Positions 7,839 through 17,340 are shown, counted from the stretch's first letter. The stretch: DNA of 64,000 bases from Ramlibacter lithotrophicus (GCF_012184415.1 NZ_VTOX01000010.1:62001-126000), one strand, 5' to 3'. Notes: generated from the sequence alone by a model not told the origin. A program made the numbers and translations.

Positions 7839-10529
7839 ATGCCAGGGAGCCCCTCGACCGCGACGGCGGCTGTTGCCGTAGGCCCGGCTGCGCCGGCGCC
7901 CGACTGGCACCTGCGTGATGCGCACGACCTGGCGCGCGAACACGGGGTCGACCCGGCCGTGGGCCTGCGCGATGCCCAGGTGAGCGAGCGGGCCGCCCGG
8001 CACGGCCCCAACGAACTGGCGCAGTCCACCGGCCGCGGCGTCCTCTCGCTGGTCCTCGACCAGTTCCGCGATTTCATGATCGTGGTGCTGATCGCCGCCG
8101 CCGTCATCTCCGGCCTCATCGGCGACGTGGTGGACACCGTCGTCATTCTCGTGATCGTCGTGCTCAACGCCGCCGTCGGCGCGGTGCAGGCCTGGCGTGC
8201 CGACCGGGCCGTGGCGGCGCTGCGGCGGCTCGCGGCCGCGCAGGCCACCGTGGTGCGCGGCGGGCAGGTGCGGCAAGTGCCCGCGCGCGAACTGGTGCCC
8301 GGCGACATCGTGCTGGTGGAAGCCGGCAACCAGGTGCCGGCCGACCTCAGGCTGATCGAGATCGCGCAACTGAAGGTGGACGAATCGGCCCTCACCGGCG
8401 AATCGGTGACCGTCGGCAAGCACGCCGGGGTGCTCACCGGCGCGCTGCATTCGCTGGGCGACCGCCTGAACATGGCGTTCAAGGGGACGACGGTCACCCA
8501 CGGCCGCGGCCGGGGGCTGGTCGTCGCCACCGGGATGGGCTCGGAGCTGGGCAAGGTGGCAGGACTCCTGGAGCAGGGCCCCGATCTCGGCACGCCGCTG
8601 CAGAAGCGGCTTGCCGCGTTCGGACGGCGCCTCGCACTGGCCGTGCTGGGGATCTGCGCCATCATCTTCGTAGCCGGCGTACTGCGCGGCGAGTCGCCGA
8701 TGCTGATGGTGCTCACCGCGGTGAGCCTGGCCGTCGCCGCGATCCCGGAGGCGCTGCCGGCGGTCGTCACGGTGCTGCTGGCGCTGGGCGCGCGGCGCAT
8801 GGTCGCGGTCAATGCGCTGGTGCGGCGGCTGCCGTCGGTGGAAACGCTGGGCTCGGTCACCACGATCTGCTCCGACAAGACCGGCACGCTCACCGAGAAC
8901 CGGATGCAGGTGGACACCCTGGTGCTCGGCGACGGCAGCGAGTGGTCACCCGGCGCCCGGCCCCTTCCGCCATCCGAGGCGGGGCTGCTGCGCGCGCTGG
9001 CCCTGTGCAACGACGCGGCGCCGGCGGCCGGCGGCGCCTGGCGGGGGGATCCGACCGAGACTGCCTTGCTCGCGCTCGCCGAAGCGGCGGGCCATTCGAA
9101 GGCGGCCTGCGACCGACAGTGCCCACGCGTGTTCGAGCTGCCGTTCGATGCGGAACGCAAGCGCATGACCACGGTGCATCGCATAGCCGGCGGTCATGTG
9201 GCGTATACCAAGGGCGCGCCGGAAACGGTGATCCCGCTGTGCGCCGATCCGGGGCCGGACGGCGCGCCCCGGCAGGTGTGGCTGGCTCGGGCCGAGGCGA
9301 TGGCGGCGCGCGGCCTGCGAGTGCTGGCGCTGGCGCAGCGGGTCCACGAACGCCTCCCCGCGGTAAGCGCGGGCGTGGAAGCGCTCGAGAAAAACCTCGC
9401 GTTGATCGGCTTGGTGGGCCTCATCGATCCGCCGCGCGCCGAAGCCGCCGCCGCCGTGCGCGAGTGCATGGCGGCCGGCATCACGCCCGTCATGATCACC
9501 GGCGACCATCCGGCCACCGCCCGTGCGATCGCGCTGCGCCTGGGCCTGGTCGCCGACGCGCAGGCCCCGGTCATCACGGGGGCCGATCTGGCTTCGCTGG
9601 ACGACGAGGCGCTGATGGAGCGGGTGCGGCACGTGCACGTCTATGCACGGGTCGATCCGGCGCAGAAGATCCGGATCGTGCAGGCCCTGCAGGCGCACGG
9701 CGAGTTCGTCGCGATGACGGGCGATGGCGTCAACGATGCGCCGGCGCTCAAGCGGGCCGACATCGGCGTGGCGATGGGCCGGGGCGGCACCGACGTCGCC
9801 CGCGAGGCCTCCAGCCTGGTGCTGCTGGACGACAACTTCGCCACCATCGTCGCCGCCGTGCGCGAAGGCCGGCGCATCTACGACAACATCCGCAAGTTCG
9901 TGCGCTACGCCATGACCGGCAACTCCGGCGAGATCTGGGTCATCTTCCTGGCGCCGCTGCTGGGCCTGCCGATCCCCCTGCTGCCGATCCACATCCTGTG
10001 GGTGAACCTGGTCACCGACGGCCTGCCCGGCCTGGCGCTGGCCGCCGAGCCGGCCGAACGCGGCGTCATGCAGCGCCCGCCGCGGCCGCCGGGCGAAAGC
10101 CTGTTCGCCGCCGGCATGTGGCAGCACATCGTCGCCGTGGGACTGCTGCTGGCGGGACTGTGCATCGCCGTGCAGGCGTGGGCCCTGTCGACGGGCCATG
10201 CGCACTGGCAGACCATGGTGTTCACGGTGCTCACGTTCGGACAGATGGCGCACGTGCTCGCGATCCGCTCGGAGACCGAGGCGCTGTGGCGGCAGGGCCT
10301 GCGCTCGAACATGCCGCTGCTCGGCGCTGTGCTGCTGACCTTCGGCCTGCAGCTGGCGACCATCTACGTGCCGGTGCTCAACCCCGTCTTCAAGACGGCG
10401 CCGCTCACGGCGGCAGAACTGGCGTTGTGCATAACGGCGGCGGCCGTGGTGTGGATCGCGGTGGAGATGGAGAAGGCGTGGCGGCGGCGGGCGCTGCGCC
10501 GGATCGCCGGCGCGGACCCGGAACCCTAG
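7839..10529 (+). CDS. Cation-transporting P-type ATPase (P2 subgroup)
   Basis: 896 residues. N-terminal cation ATPase domain (GLRDAQVSERAARHGPNEL), actuator loop TGES at 186-189, phosphorylated D346 in CSDKTGTLT, nucleotide-binding domain with KGAPE, hinge TGDGVNDAPAL, and about ten membrane spans. Span M4 carries IPEALP (303-307), the position of PEGLP in Ca2+ pumps. M6 has WVNLVTDGLPGLAL, typical of the P2A/P2B-like bacterial group. No N-terminal heavy-metal domain or CPC motif, so not a P1B metal exporter. Likely exports Ca2+ or another cation, specificity unproven. Its stop overlaps the convergent antiporter operon by four bases (CTAG shared). Confidence 0.88.
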   Translation: MPGSPSTATAAVAVGPAAPAPDWHLRDAHDLAREHGVDPAVGLRDAQVSERAARHGPNELAQSTGRGVLSLVLDQFRDFMIVVLIAAAVISGLIGDVVDTVVILVIVVLNAAVGAVQAWRADRAVAALRRLAAAQATVVRGGQVRQVPARELVPGDIVLVEAGNQVPADLRLIEIAQLKVDESALTGESVTVGKHAGVLTGALHSLGDRLNMAFKGTTVTHGRGRGLVVATGMGSELGKVAGLLEQGPDLGTPLQKRLAAFGRRLALAVLGICAIIFVAGVLRGESPMLMVLTAVSLAVAAIPEALPAVVTVLLALGARRMVAVNALVRRLPSVETLGSVTTICSDKTGTLTENRMQVDTLVLGDGSEWSPGARPLPPSEAGLLRALALCNDAAPAAGGAWRGDPTETALLALAEAAGHSKAACDRQCPRVFELPFDAERKRMTTVHRIAGGHVAYTKGAPETVIPLCADPGPDGAPRQVWLARAEAMAARGLRVLALAQRVHERLPAVSAGVEALEKNLALIGLVGLIDPPRAEAAAAVRECMAAGITPVMITGDHPATARAIALRLGLVADAQAPVITGADLASLDDEALMERVRHVHVYARVDPAQKIRIVQALQAHGEFVAMTGDGVNDAPALKRADIGVAMGRGGTDVAREASSLVLLDDNFATIVAAVREGRRIYDNIRKFVRYAMTGNSGEIWVIFLAPLLGLPIPLLPIHILWVNLVTDGLPGLALAAEPAERGVMQRPPRPPGESLFAAGMWQHIVAVGLLLAGLCIAVQAWALSTGHAHWQTMVFTVLTFGQMAHVLAIRSETEALWRQGLRSNMPLLGAVLLTFGLQLATIYVPVLNPVFKTAPLTAAELALCITAAAVVWIAVEMEKAWRRRALRRIAGADPEP

Positions 10530-12223
10530 GCCAGATAGCCGCTCAGCAGCAGGCCCAGCAGCAGCACCATCATCCACAGCGCGGACGTCCCGGACGGCCA
10601 AGTGCGCGCCAGCAGTCCGCCGGGCTGGTGCAGCCGGCGCACCGTCGCGAAGACGGCCTGCACCAGCCGTGACCACCCGCGGGCCAGCAGGCTCTGGCCG
10701 GCCGAGATGGCTGCGGAAGCGCCGCACATTACGGCAGGTGCCAGCCTGCGATAGCTCCAGTCAAAATCGAGATTCACGGAGCGCAGTTCCGGCGGATAGA
10801 TGCCGGTGCGCATCAGCACCGAGAAGGCGAGCGCCGAGAACATCAGCAGCTGCAGCTGCGCCAGCACGTGACTGGCCGTGTACGGCGCGTAGTCGACCTG
10901 GAACGGCAGCATCGCGTACAGCGGCTGCGGGAACACGCCGACGCCTATGCACAGCGCCGCGGCAAGCGCCATGGCCACCAGCATGTTCCACGGCGCCTCG
11001 GCGCAGCGCTTGCCCGAGTCGTGGCCGAAGAACGCGAAGTAGGGAATCTTGATGCCCGAATGGTGGAACACGCCGGCGGAGGCGAACAGCAGCACCAGGA
11101 AGGTGACCAGATGCCCCTCGCCCGCGGCGGCCGAGAGGATCATCGACTTGCTGACGAAGCCGCTGAACAGCGGGAATGCGGAAATCGAGGCGGCGCCGAC
11201 GATGCAGAAGCTCGTGGTCCAGGGCATGGACTTGTACAGCCCCCCGAGTTCGCTGCCCTTGATCGTGCCCGTGCGCAGCAGCACGGCCCCCATCGACATG
11301 AACAGCAGGCCCTTGTAGATGATGTGGGTGAATGCGTGCGCCGCCGTGCCGTTCAAGGCGAGCTCGGTGCCGACGCCGATGCCTACCACCATGAACCCGA
11401 GCTGGTTGTTCAGGCTGTAGGCGAGCACGCGCCGCAGGTCGTTCTCGATCACGGCGTAGAAGATCGGGAACGCCGTCATGGCCGCCCCGATCCAGATCAG
11501 CTCGGGCTGGCCGGCGAAGCCGCGTGCCAGTGCGTACACGGCCAGCTTGGTGGTGAAGGCCGAGAGCATCACGGTGCCGCTCTCCGTCGCCTCCGGATAG
11601 GCATCCTGCAGCCAGTTGTGCAGCAGCGGGAAGGCGCACTTGATGCCGAAGCCCAGGAAGATGAGCCAGCCGCCGGGGCCCTCGAGGCCGATGTGTTCGA
11701 AGCGCAGGCTGCCCGTGGCATTGAGCTGCTGCAGGGCGCCCAGCAGCAGCAGCATCCCCGACGCCAGCTGCACGATCAGGTAGCGCAGCCCGGCGCGGTA
11801 CGAGCGCTCGCCCGGCCGCGCCCAGATCAGGAACACGGACGTGATCGCGGTCAGCTCCCAGAACACGAACAGCGTCAGCAGGTCACCCGCGAAGACCGCG
11901 CCCAGCGCCGCACCGGCATAGGCGAGGCCCGCCGTGGGCTGCACCGCGTCGCGCACGTGCAGCGCGTAGATGGAGTTGAGCAGCGCCGCGATCAGGAACA
12001 CGAAACCGAACAGCGTGCTCCAGCGGTCGACGCGCAGGACCAGCAGTTCCTGCCCCGCGAAGGCGAACTGGCCGTACTCACCGGGCGCGAGCAACCACAG
12101 TTGCACCATGCCCGCCAGCGGCAGCAGCACGTTCCACGTCCCGCGCCAGGCGCCGCGCAGCAGCGGCACCAGGGCCGCGCCCAGCACCAGCGTCCAGGCC
12201 GGGGAAAGCTCAAGGCCGGTCAT
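10526..12223 (-). CDS. Mrp-type cation/proton antiporter, third MrpD/NuoL-like subunit
   Basis: 565 residues, about fourteen membrane spans, proton-pumping antiporter fold shared by MrpA/D and NuoL/M/N. It keeps the key glutamate in span 5 (FWELTAITS) and lysine in span 7 (GIKCAFPLLHNWLQ), so it should be transport-competent. The C-terminal 100 residues, after NLDFDWSYRRLAPA, form an extra tail ending in a final hydrophobic helix. Last gene of the ten-gene operon. Its start lies inside the end of the small 84-residue gene. It is the third paralogue in the operon, and the pairwise divergence (565, 486 and 495 residues) argues for distinct roles. Confidence 0.85.
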   Translation of the reverse strand: MTGLELSPAWTLVLGAALVPLLRGAWRGTWNVLLPLAGMVQLWLLAPGEYGQFAFAGQELLVLRVDRWSTLFGFVFLIAALLNSIYALHVRDAVQPTAGLAYAGAALGAVFAGDLLTLFVFWELTAITSVFLIWARPGERSYRAGLRYLIVQLASGMLLLLGALQQLNATGSLRFEHIGLEGPGGWLIFLGFGIKCAFPLLHNWLQDAYPEATESGTVMLSAFTTKLAVYALARGFAGQPELIWIGAAMTAFPIFYAVIENDLRRVLAYSLNNQLGFMVVGIGVGTELALNGTAAHAFTHIIYKGLLFMSMGAVLLRTGTIKGSELGGLYKSMPWTTSFCIVGAASISAFPLFSGFVSKSMILSAAAGEGHLVTFLVLLFASAGVFHHSGIKIPYFAFFGHDSGKRCAEAPWNMLVAMALAAALCIGVGVFPQPLYAMLPFQVDYAPYTASHVLAQLQLLMFSALAFSVLMRTGIYPPELRSVNLDFDWSYRRLAPAVMCGASAAISAGQSLLARGWSRLVQAVFATVRRLHQPGGLLARTWPSGTSALWMMVLLLGLLLSGYLA

Positions 12224-12464
12224 AGTAGTCCTCGGGGCGCTTGAGCCACAGCCGCAGGGCCTTGGCGGCCAGCACCAGCAGCACGCAGGCGATGAAGCCG
12301 AAGAAGCCGTGGAAGCCGAACCATTCCTCGAAGGCGAACTCGCCGTGCTTGTGCACCAGCGGTTCGACCAGCAGCAGCAGGCCGCACACGATCCAGACCG
12401 ACCAGTACACCTTGGTCACGTTGCGGCTGTCGTCCAGCCATCGCGTCTTTTCGGCTTCTTTCAT
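12210..12464 (-). CDS. Small two-span membrane protein inside the antiporter operon
   Basis: 84 residues from the ATG at 12464; an ATG eight codons upstream would overlap the preceding gene. Two hydrophobic segments (VYWSVWIVCGLLLLVEPL and FGFIACVLLVLAAKALRL) flank the loop HKHGEFAFEEWFGFHGFFG, which is rich in His, Glu and aromatic residues. The C-terminus is charged (KRPEDYYDRP). It starts four bases after the 486-residue MrpD-like gene and overlaps the start of the third MrpD-like gene, so it is surely co-translated. I do not recognise it as a canonical Mrp subunit. It may assemble the third pump module. Confidence 0.8.
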   Translation of the reverse strand: MKEAEKTRWLDDSRNVTKVYWSVWIVCGLLLLVEPLVHKHGEFAFEEWFGFHGFFGFIACVLLVLAAKALRLWLKRPEDYYDRP

Positions 12465-12468
12465 GGCG

Positions 12469-13929
12469 TCAGGGCAGTCCGGCTGCAACGGTGGCGAGCT
12501 TCATCGGCAGCTCGGGGAAAAAAAACAGGGCCACGGTGCCGGCCGCGGTGAAGGTCAGCGCGGCGACCATGGGCAGCGGCGAGTCCCCGTGTTCGTGCCC
12601 GTGCGCGTCGGGCGCCGCGGGGCGGAAGAAGGCGGCATAGACGATCGGCATGAAGTAGGCGGCGTTCAGCAAGGTGCTGCCGAGCATCACGGCGGCCGCG
12701 GTCCACTGCTGCACGCCCAGCGAACCCTGCAGCATGTACCACTTCGACAGCAGGCCCACGCCCGGCGGGATTCCGATCAGGGACAGGGCCCCGATGGTGA
12801 ACGCCCCCATGGTCCATGGCATGCGGCGCCCGATCCCGTCGAGCTGGCTCACCTGCGTCTTGTGCGCGGCGGTGTAGATCGAGCCGGCGGCAAAGAACAG
12901 CGTGATCTTGCTGAAGGCATGGGCGGCGATGTGCAGCATCGCGCCGGCGACCGAGATCGGCGCGAGCACGGCCACGCCGAGCACCACGTACGACAACTGG
13001 CTGACCGTGGAATAGGCGAGCCGGCGTTTGAGGTTGTCGGCCCGCAAGGCGACGATGGACGCAGCGATGATCGTGAAGCCGGCCACGTAGACCAGCCATT
13101 CGAAATTCGCGCCGGAGGCATCGAGTCCGAACACGTAGACGGCGATCTTGACCACCGAGAAGACCCCCGCCTTGACCACGGCGACCGCATGCAGCAGGGC
13201 CGAGACCGGCGTCGGGGCGACCATCGCCGCGGGCAGCCAGCGATGGAACGGCATCAGGGCGGCCTTGCCGACGCCGAACATGAACAGCACCAGCAGCGCC
13301 GTCGCGACGCCCGGCGAGACCTTGCCGGCGAGGATGCCGCCCGGCCTGAAGTCGAGCGTGCCGGCGGCCAGCCACGTGCCCACGATGGCCGGGAACAGCA
13401 GCACGGTGGAGGTCAGCAGCAGGATCCCGAGATAGGTGCGTCCGCCGCGGCGCGCCTCCTCGTCGCCGTGGTGCGTCACCAGCGGATAGGTGGCGAGCGT
13501 CAGCGCCTCGTAGAACAGGAACAGCGTCAGCAGGTTCGCCGAGAACGCGATCCCGATCGTGCTGGCCAGCGCCAGCGCGAAGCAGATGTAGAAGCGGGTC
13601 TGGTGGTGCTCCTCGTTGGCCCGCATGTAGCCGATCGAATACACCGAGCTGACGATCCACAGCAGCGACGCCACCAGCGCGAAGAGCATCCCCAGGGGCT
13701 CCACCTCGAAGGCGATGGCAATGCCGGGGACCGGCTCCAGCCAGCGCACCCCGGGGCGCTCGCCGGCCAGGACGGCCGGCAGCAGCGACAGCACGGCCAG
13801 GAACAGCGCCGTCGCGGCGGCCAGCGTCACCGTCTCGCGCAGGTTGGGAGCGCCCGCGCACAGCCTGATCAGCAACGCGGCGCCGGCCGGGATCGCCAGG
13901 GCGGCCAGGATGGCGAGTTCGGCGGTCAT
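12469..13929 (-). CDS. Mrp-type cation/proton antiporter, second MrpD-like subunit
   Basis: 486 residues from the ATG at 13929, which overlaps the preceding stop by four bases; the open frame reaches much further upstream, but that region is out of frame with the real upstream gene. Antiporter fold with the span-5 glutamate (LFYEALTLATYPL) and span-7 lysine (GVGKAALMPFHRWLP), followed by HAVAVVKAGVF and the broken-helix region. A His-rich loop near the C-terminus (AAPDAHGHEHGDS) is notable. Mrp complexes exchange Na+ or other cations for H+ across the inner membrane. Confidence 0.88.
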   Translation of the reverse strand: MTAELAILAALAIPAGAALLIRLCAGAPNLRETVTLAAATALFLAVLSLLPAVLAGERPGVRWLEPVPGIAIAFEVEPLGMLFALVASLLWIVSSVYSIGYMRANEEHHQTRFYICFALALASTIGIAFSANLLTLFLFYEALTLATYPLVTHHGDEEARRGGRTYLGILLLTSTVLLFPAIVGTWLAAGTLDFRPGGILAGKVSPGVATALLVLFMFGVGKAALMPFHRWLPAAMVAPTPVSALLHAVAVVKAGVFSVVKIAVYVFGLDASGANFEWLVYVAGFTIIAASIVALRADNLKRRLAYSTVSQLSYVVLGVAVLAPISVAGAMLHIAAHAFSKITLFFAAGSIYTAAHKTQVSQLDGIGRRMPWTMGAFTIGALSLIGIPPGVGLLSKWYMLQGSLGVQQWTAAAVMLGSTLLNAAYFMPIVYAAFFRPAAPDAHGHEHGDSPLPMVAALTFTAAGTVALFFFPELPMKLATVAAGLP

Positions 13930-15413
13930 TTGGCTCCCTGCCGCAAGAGGGACTCCACCGCGTCGGCCGCGAAACCGGCGTTGAACGAGGTGTCCAGGCC
14001 GAAGTAGACGCACGCCACCACCAGGACCCACGCCGCCACCAGCATCGACATCGGCGCCTCGCCGGCGCGCGGCAGGTCGTCGTGCGGGGGCGTGAGGTAG
14101 GCGACCTCGACGAAGCGCCACACGTAGCCCAGCGCGATCAGCGAGGTCGCGACGACCAGCGCGGCGAGCAGCCACGCCTCCCGCTCCAGGCAGGCCTGGA
14201 TCAGGTACCACTTGGTGATGAAACCAGCCGTGCCCGGCACGCCGATGAGGCTGAGGCCGGCGATCACGATGCCCAGCGACGTGAACGGCATCCGCGCGCC
14301 GATGCCGGCCAGCCGCTCCAGGCTGGTGCTGCCGGCCCGCAGCGACAGCGCGCCGACCAGCAGGAACAGCGCACCCTTGGTGATGCCGTGGTTGAACAGG
14401 TGCGAGACCCCGGCCGTGAGCCCCGACTGGCTGGCCAGGCTCACGCCCAGCATGATGTAGCCGACCTGCGCGACGCTGGAATAGGCGAACAGGCGCTTGA
14501 GGTCGTCCTGGAACAGAGCCACCAGCGACATCGACACGATCGCGACGATCGCCAGCACCAGCAGCAGTTCGTGGAAATGGACCTGCCCGATGATCGGCGA
14601 CTGGCCGAAGATGCCGAGGCTGAACCGGATCAGCACGTAGATCGAGACCTTGGTGGCCGTCGCCGCGAGGAACGCCGTCACGACCGACGGCGCGTACGTG
14701 TAGGCGTTGGGCAGCCACTGGTGCAGCGGGAACAGCGCCAGCTTCAGGCCGACGCCGGTGACGATGAACGCCAGCGCGGCGACGACCGGACGGACATCCG
14801 TGACGCTCGCCAGCCGCGTCGTCATGTCGGCCATGTTCAGCGTGCCGGTCATGAGGTACAGCAGGCCGACGCCGATGACATAGAACGTCGCGCCAATCGT
14901 GCCCATGATCAGGTACTGGTAGGAGGCCGCCAGTGCCTGGCGCCGGCGGCCAAGGGCGATCAGCACGTACATGGACAGCGAGGCGATCTCCATGAAGACG
15001 AACAGGTTGAAAGCGTCGCCGGTCGCCGCCATGCCGAGCAGCCCCGTCAGGCACAGGCAGTACATGGCGTAGAACAGGTACTCCTGCTCCAGCGGCAACT
15101 CGGCGGCGATGCTCACCCTGGCGTACGGCATGGCGACCGCGCCGATCAGCGACACCAGGACCAGCACGAACGCATTGAGTTCGTCGATGCGGTATTCGAT
15201 GCCCCAGGGCGGCGGCCAGTTGCCGATGGCATAGCTGATGGGGCCGCTTTCCATCACCCGCCAAGCCAGGGCGACGGCAATCGCCAAGGCCAGCCAGCTG
15301 ACCAGCGTCGCGATGGCCCAGGCGATGCGGTGGCGGCGAACAAGCACGATGGCGGGGCCCGCCAGCAGCGGCACCACCACCTGCAGGACCGGCAGATGTT
15401 GCGCGAGCGTCAC
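13926..15413 (-). CDS. Mrp-type cation/proton antiporter, first MrpD-like subunit
   Basis: 495 residues and the most canonical MrpD of the three. Span-5 glutamate in VFMEIASLSMYVL, span-7 lysine in GVGLKLALFPLHQWLP, and the conserved SVVTAFLAATATKVS and HLFNHGITKGALFL segments. It follows MrpC with a four-base ATGA overlap, the usual C-D gene order. Predicted fourteen membrane spans. Confidence 0.92.
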   Translation of the reverse strand: MTLAQHLPVLQVVVPLLAGPAIVLVRRHRIAWAIATLVSWLALAIAVALAWRVMESGPISYAIGNWPPPWGIEYRIDELNAFVLVLVSLIGAVAMPYARVSIAAELPLEQEYLFYAMYCLCLTGLLGMAATGDAFNLFVFMEIASLSMYVLIALGRRRQALAASYQYLIMGTIGATFYVIGVGLLYLMTGTLNMADMTTRLASVTDVRPVVAALAFIVTGVGLKLALFPLHQWLPNAYTYAPSVVTAFLAATATKVSIYVLIRFSLGIFGQSPIIGQVHFHELLLVLAIVAIVSMSLVALFQDDLKRLFAYSSVAQVGYIMLGVSLASQSGLTAGVSHLFNHGITKGALFLLVGALSLRAGSTSLERLAGIGARMPFTSLGIVIAGLSLIGVPGTAGFITKWYLIQACLEREAWLLAALVVATSLIALGYVWRFVEVAYLTPPHDDLPRAGEAPMSMLVAAWVLVVACVYFGLDTSFNAGFAADAVESLLRQGAK

Positions 15414-15778
15414 TCCTCCCGGCCTCCCGCAGCGAGGTCGGCGGCGAGGATCTCGTCTTCCTCGATGGTGCCGTAGCTCTCCCGGATGCGCACCACCAGC
15501 GCGAGTCCCAGCGCCAGCGTGGCCACGCCCACGACGATCGCCGTGAGGATCAGGACATGGGGCAACGGATTCGAGTACACCTTGAAGGCCGGATCCAGGA
15601 TCGGCGCCGTGCCCCCGATCAGCTTGCCGGGCGCCACGTACAGCAGGTAGACCGAGGTCTGGAAGATCCCCAGCCCGATCAGCTTCTTCACCAGGTTGCC
15701 CCTGGCGATCACGATGAACAGCCCGGCCACCATCAGGAAAATGGTGACGGCGTAGGCGTAATGGCTGGCGAATTTCAC
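15410..15778 (-). CDS. mrpC: Mrp antiporter subunit C (NuoK-like)
   Basis: 122 residues with three hydrophobic spans, the size and pattern of MnhC/MrpC and NuoK: FLMVAGLFIVIA, KLIGLGIFQTSVYLLYV and PHVLILTAIVVGVATLAL, with the family-typical PLPHVLILTAIVVG. The C-terminal tail is acidic (GTIEEDEILAADL). It overlaps both neighbours by four bases, between subunits B and D. Confidence 0.92.
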   Translation of the reverse strand: MKFASHYAYAVTIFLMVAGLFIVIARGNLVKKLIGLGIFQTSVYLLYVAPGKLIGGTAPILDPAFKVYSNPLPHVLILTAIVVGVATLALGLALVVRIRESYGTIEEDEILAADLAAGGREE

Positions 15779-16206
15779 GAGTCGTCGGGATCGAGGCCGC
15801 GGCCGGCGAACATGTAGAAGATCTTGAGCATCACGGCCGAAACCGTGGTGGCCACGCCGACCTCGATCCAGAAGATGCCGCGCTCCTGGCCGTGCACCGG
15901 ATCGTGGGACAGCACGAAGTAATCGAGGTAGTTGCCGCCCAGGAGCAATCCCGCCACGCCGACGCCGGCGTAGATCAGGACGCCGGCGGCCACCATGGTC
16001 TCCACCAGCGCGTCCGGCACCATCTTGCGGGTGGCGGGCAGGCCGAAGATCAGCCCGTAGAAGATCACGGCGGCGGCGATGATGACGCCGGCCTGGAAGC
16101 CGCCGCCGGGGCCCAGCTCGCCGTGGAACTGCACGTACAGGGCGAAGAGCAGCATGAAGGGGATCAGCAGCTTGGCGACCACCCGCAGGATCAGGTCGCT
16201 CCTCAC
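15775..16206 (-). CDS. mrpB: Mrp antiporter subunit B
   Basis: 143 residues from a GTG at 16206 that overlaps the preceding stop (GTGA). Four predicted spans. The diagnostic MnhB segment is present: FALYVQFHGELGPGGGFQAG, followed by AAAVIFYGLIFG. The loop HDPVHGQERGIFWIEVGV is also family-like. The long upstream extension of the frame belongs to the overlapping gene in another frame. Confidence 0.92.
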   Translation of the reverse strand: MRSDLILRVVAKLLIPFMLLFALYVQFHGELGPGGGFQAGVIIAAAVIFYGLIFGLPATRKMVPDALVETMVAAGVLIYAGVGVAGLLLGGNYLDYFVLSHDPVHGQERGIFWIEVGVATTVSAVMLKIFYMFAGRGLDPDDS

Positions 16207-16745
16207 GGCAGCGTCTCCTTGCCGGCCGCGCGCCGCCGCCGGCGGCGCAGCAGCGCGATGACGCCGGCGCCGGCCGTGAACACCACGGTGGTCTCGCCCA
16301 GCGTGTCGTAGCCGCGATAACTGGCCAGCACGGAAGTGACGACGTTGGGCACGCCGGTCTCCTTCAGCGAGTCCAGCAGGTAGCGCGGCACCACGTGAAC
16401 GTGGATCGGCGCCTGCGGATCGGAGAAGGCCGGCAGCCCCAGCGAGCCATAGACCAACGCCGCGCCGACCGAGATCGACAGCAGCAGCGGCAGCCATGGT
16501 GCGTGGATCGGCTTGGCCTCCTCGCCGCGGGTCAGATAGAGCGCGCCGAGCAGCAGCACGGTGGAGATGCCGGCGCCGACCGAGGCTTCGGTCATCGCCA
16601 CGTCCACGGCGTCCAGGGCGACCAGCACCGTGGCCATCAGAAAACTGTAGATGCTCGTGAACATCACGACCGAGAACAGGTTGCGGCGGGCGGCGATCGC
16701 CACCACCAGCACCGCCATCAGCGTCAGCAGGATGTTGATCGTCAG
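16203..16745 (-). CDS. MrpA C-terminal-like subunit (MbhD/MbhE type, DUF4040)
   Basis: In classical Mrp complexes this region is the C-terminus of MrpA; here it is a separate gene, as in archaeal and MBH-type complexes. Core motif DVAMTEASVGAGISTVLLLG is the DUF4040/MbhD signature. The second half (LPAFSDPQAPIHVHVVP... then VPNVVTSVLASYRGYDTLGE) is MbhE-like. The first ATG is at 16718, but it cuts the first membrane span. A CTG at 16745-16743, in the same frame and overlapping the preceding TGA as CTGA, adds TINILLTL and restores the span. All neighbouring junctions use ATGA/GTGA overlaps, so I prefer CTG. An even earlier non-canonical start is possible. Confidence 0.8.
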   Translation of the reverse strand: MTINILLTLMAVLVVAIAARRNLFSVVMFTSIYSFLMATVLVALDAVDVAMTEASVGAGISTVLLLGALYLTRGEEAKPIHAPWLPLLLSISVGAALVYGSLGLPAFSDPQAPIHVHVVPRYLLDSLKETGVPNVVTSVLASYRGYDTLGETTVVFTAGAGVIALLRRRRRRAAGKETLP

Positions 16746-17065
16746 CGCTTCGATGATTCGCCTCCCGTGTCGAGCGGGTCCACGCCGCGGGCCAGTGCGG
16801 CCTTCGCCAGCGCGTGCGTGGCCGTGGGCGACGCGAACAGCAGCAGCACGCCGATCATCGCGAGCTTGACCGCGACCAGCGTGAAGCCGGCCTGGATCAC
16901 CAGGCCCAGCAGGATGAGGCCGGCACCGAGCGTGTCGATCAGGCTGGCCGCATGCATGCGCGTGAAGAAGCTCGGCATCCGCACCAGGCCCACGCCCCCG
17001 ATGATGCAGAACAGCCCGCCGGCGACGATGCAGGCCCAGCTGATGGCGTCGGCGACGGCGCTCAT
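16742..17065 (-). CDS. mrpG: Mrp antiporter subunit G
   Basis: 107 residues, three spans. The MnhG hallmark is plain: GGVGLVRMPSFFTRMHAAS, then IDTLGAGLILLGLVIQAG. The length matches the family. It starts four bases inside the MrpF stop (ATGA) and its own stop overlaps the proposed CTG start of the next gene. Confidence 0.93.
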   Translation of the reverse strand: MSAVADAISWACIVAGGLFCIIGGVGLVRMPSFFTRMHAASLIDTLGAGLILLGLVIQAGFTLVAVKLAMIGVLLLFASPTATHALAKAALARGVDPLDTGGESSKR

Positions 17066-17340
17066 GGCCTGGTCTCCCCGGGATCGCCGAGGTCCCCCTG
17101 GCGGAAGAACTTGAGGACGGCGATCGTGCCCACCGTGTTCAGCAGCCCGTAGGTGATGGCGAGGTCAAGGAACTCGGGCCGGCCCGTCAGGAAACCGAGC
17201 ACCGCCAGCAGCAGCATGGCGACGGAGCCGGCGCTGTTGGCCGCCTGCACCCGGTCGAACACCGTTGGGCCGAGGAACGCGCGCACCATCACGAGGGCGA
17301 GCGTCACCAGGAGGGCCAGCGCCGCGGCGGCGAACATCAT
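17062..17340 (-). CDS. mrpF: Mrp antiporter subunit F
   Basis: 92 residues, three spans, with the MnhF signature FLGPTVFDRVQAANSAGS and a C-terminal ITYGLLNTVGTIAVLKFF. A four-base overlap with both MrpE and MrpG. Confidence 0.93.
   Translation of the reverse strand: MMFAAAALALLVTLALVMVRAFLGPTVFDRVQAANSAGSVAMLLLAVLGFLTGRPEFLDLAITYGLLNTVGTIAVLKFFRQGDLGDPGETRP

Noticed and set aside
13930..15264. Upstream extension of the second MrpD-like frame
   Set aside because: It lies out of frame with the real upstream MrpD gene, which is intact over 13926-15413.
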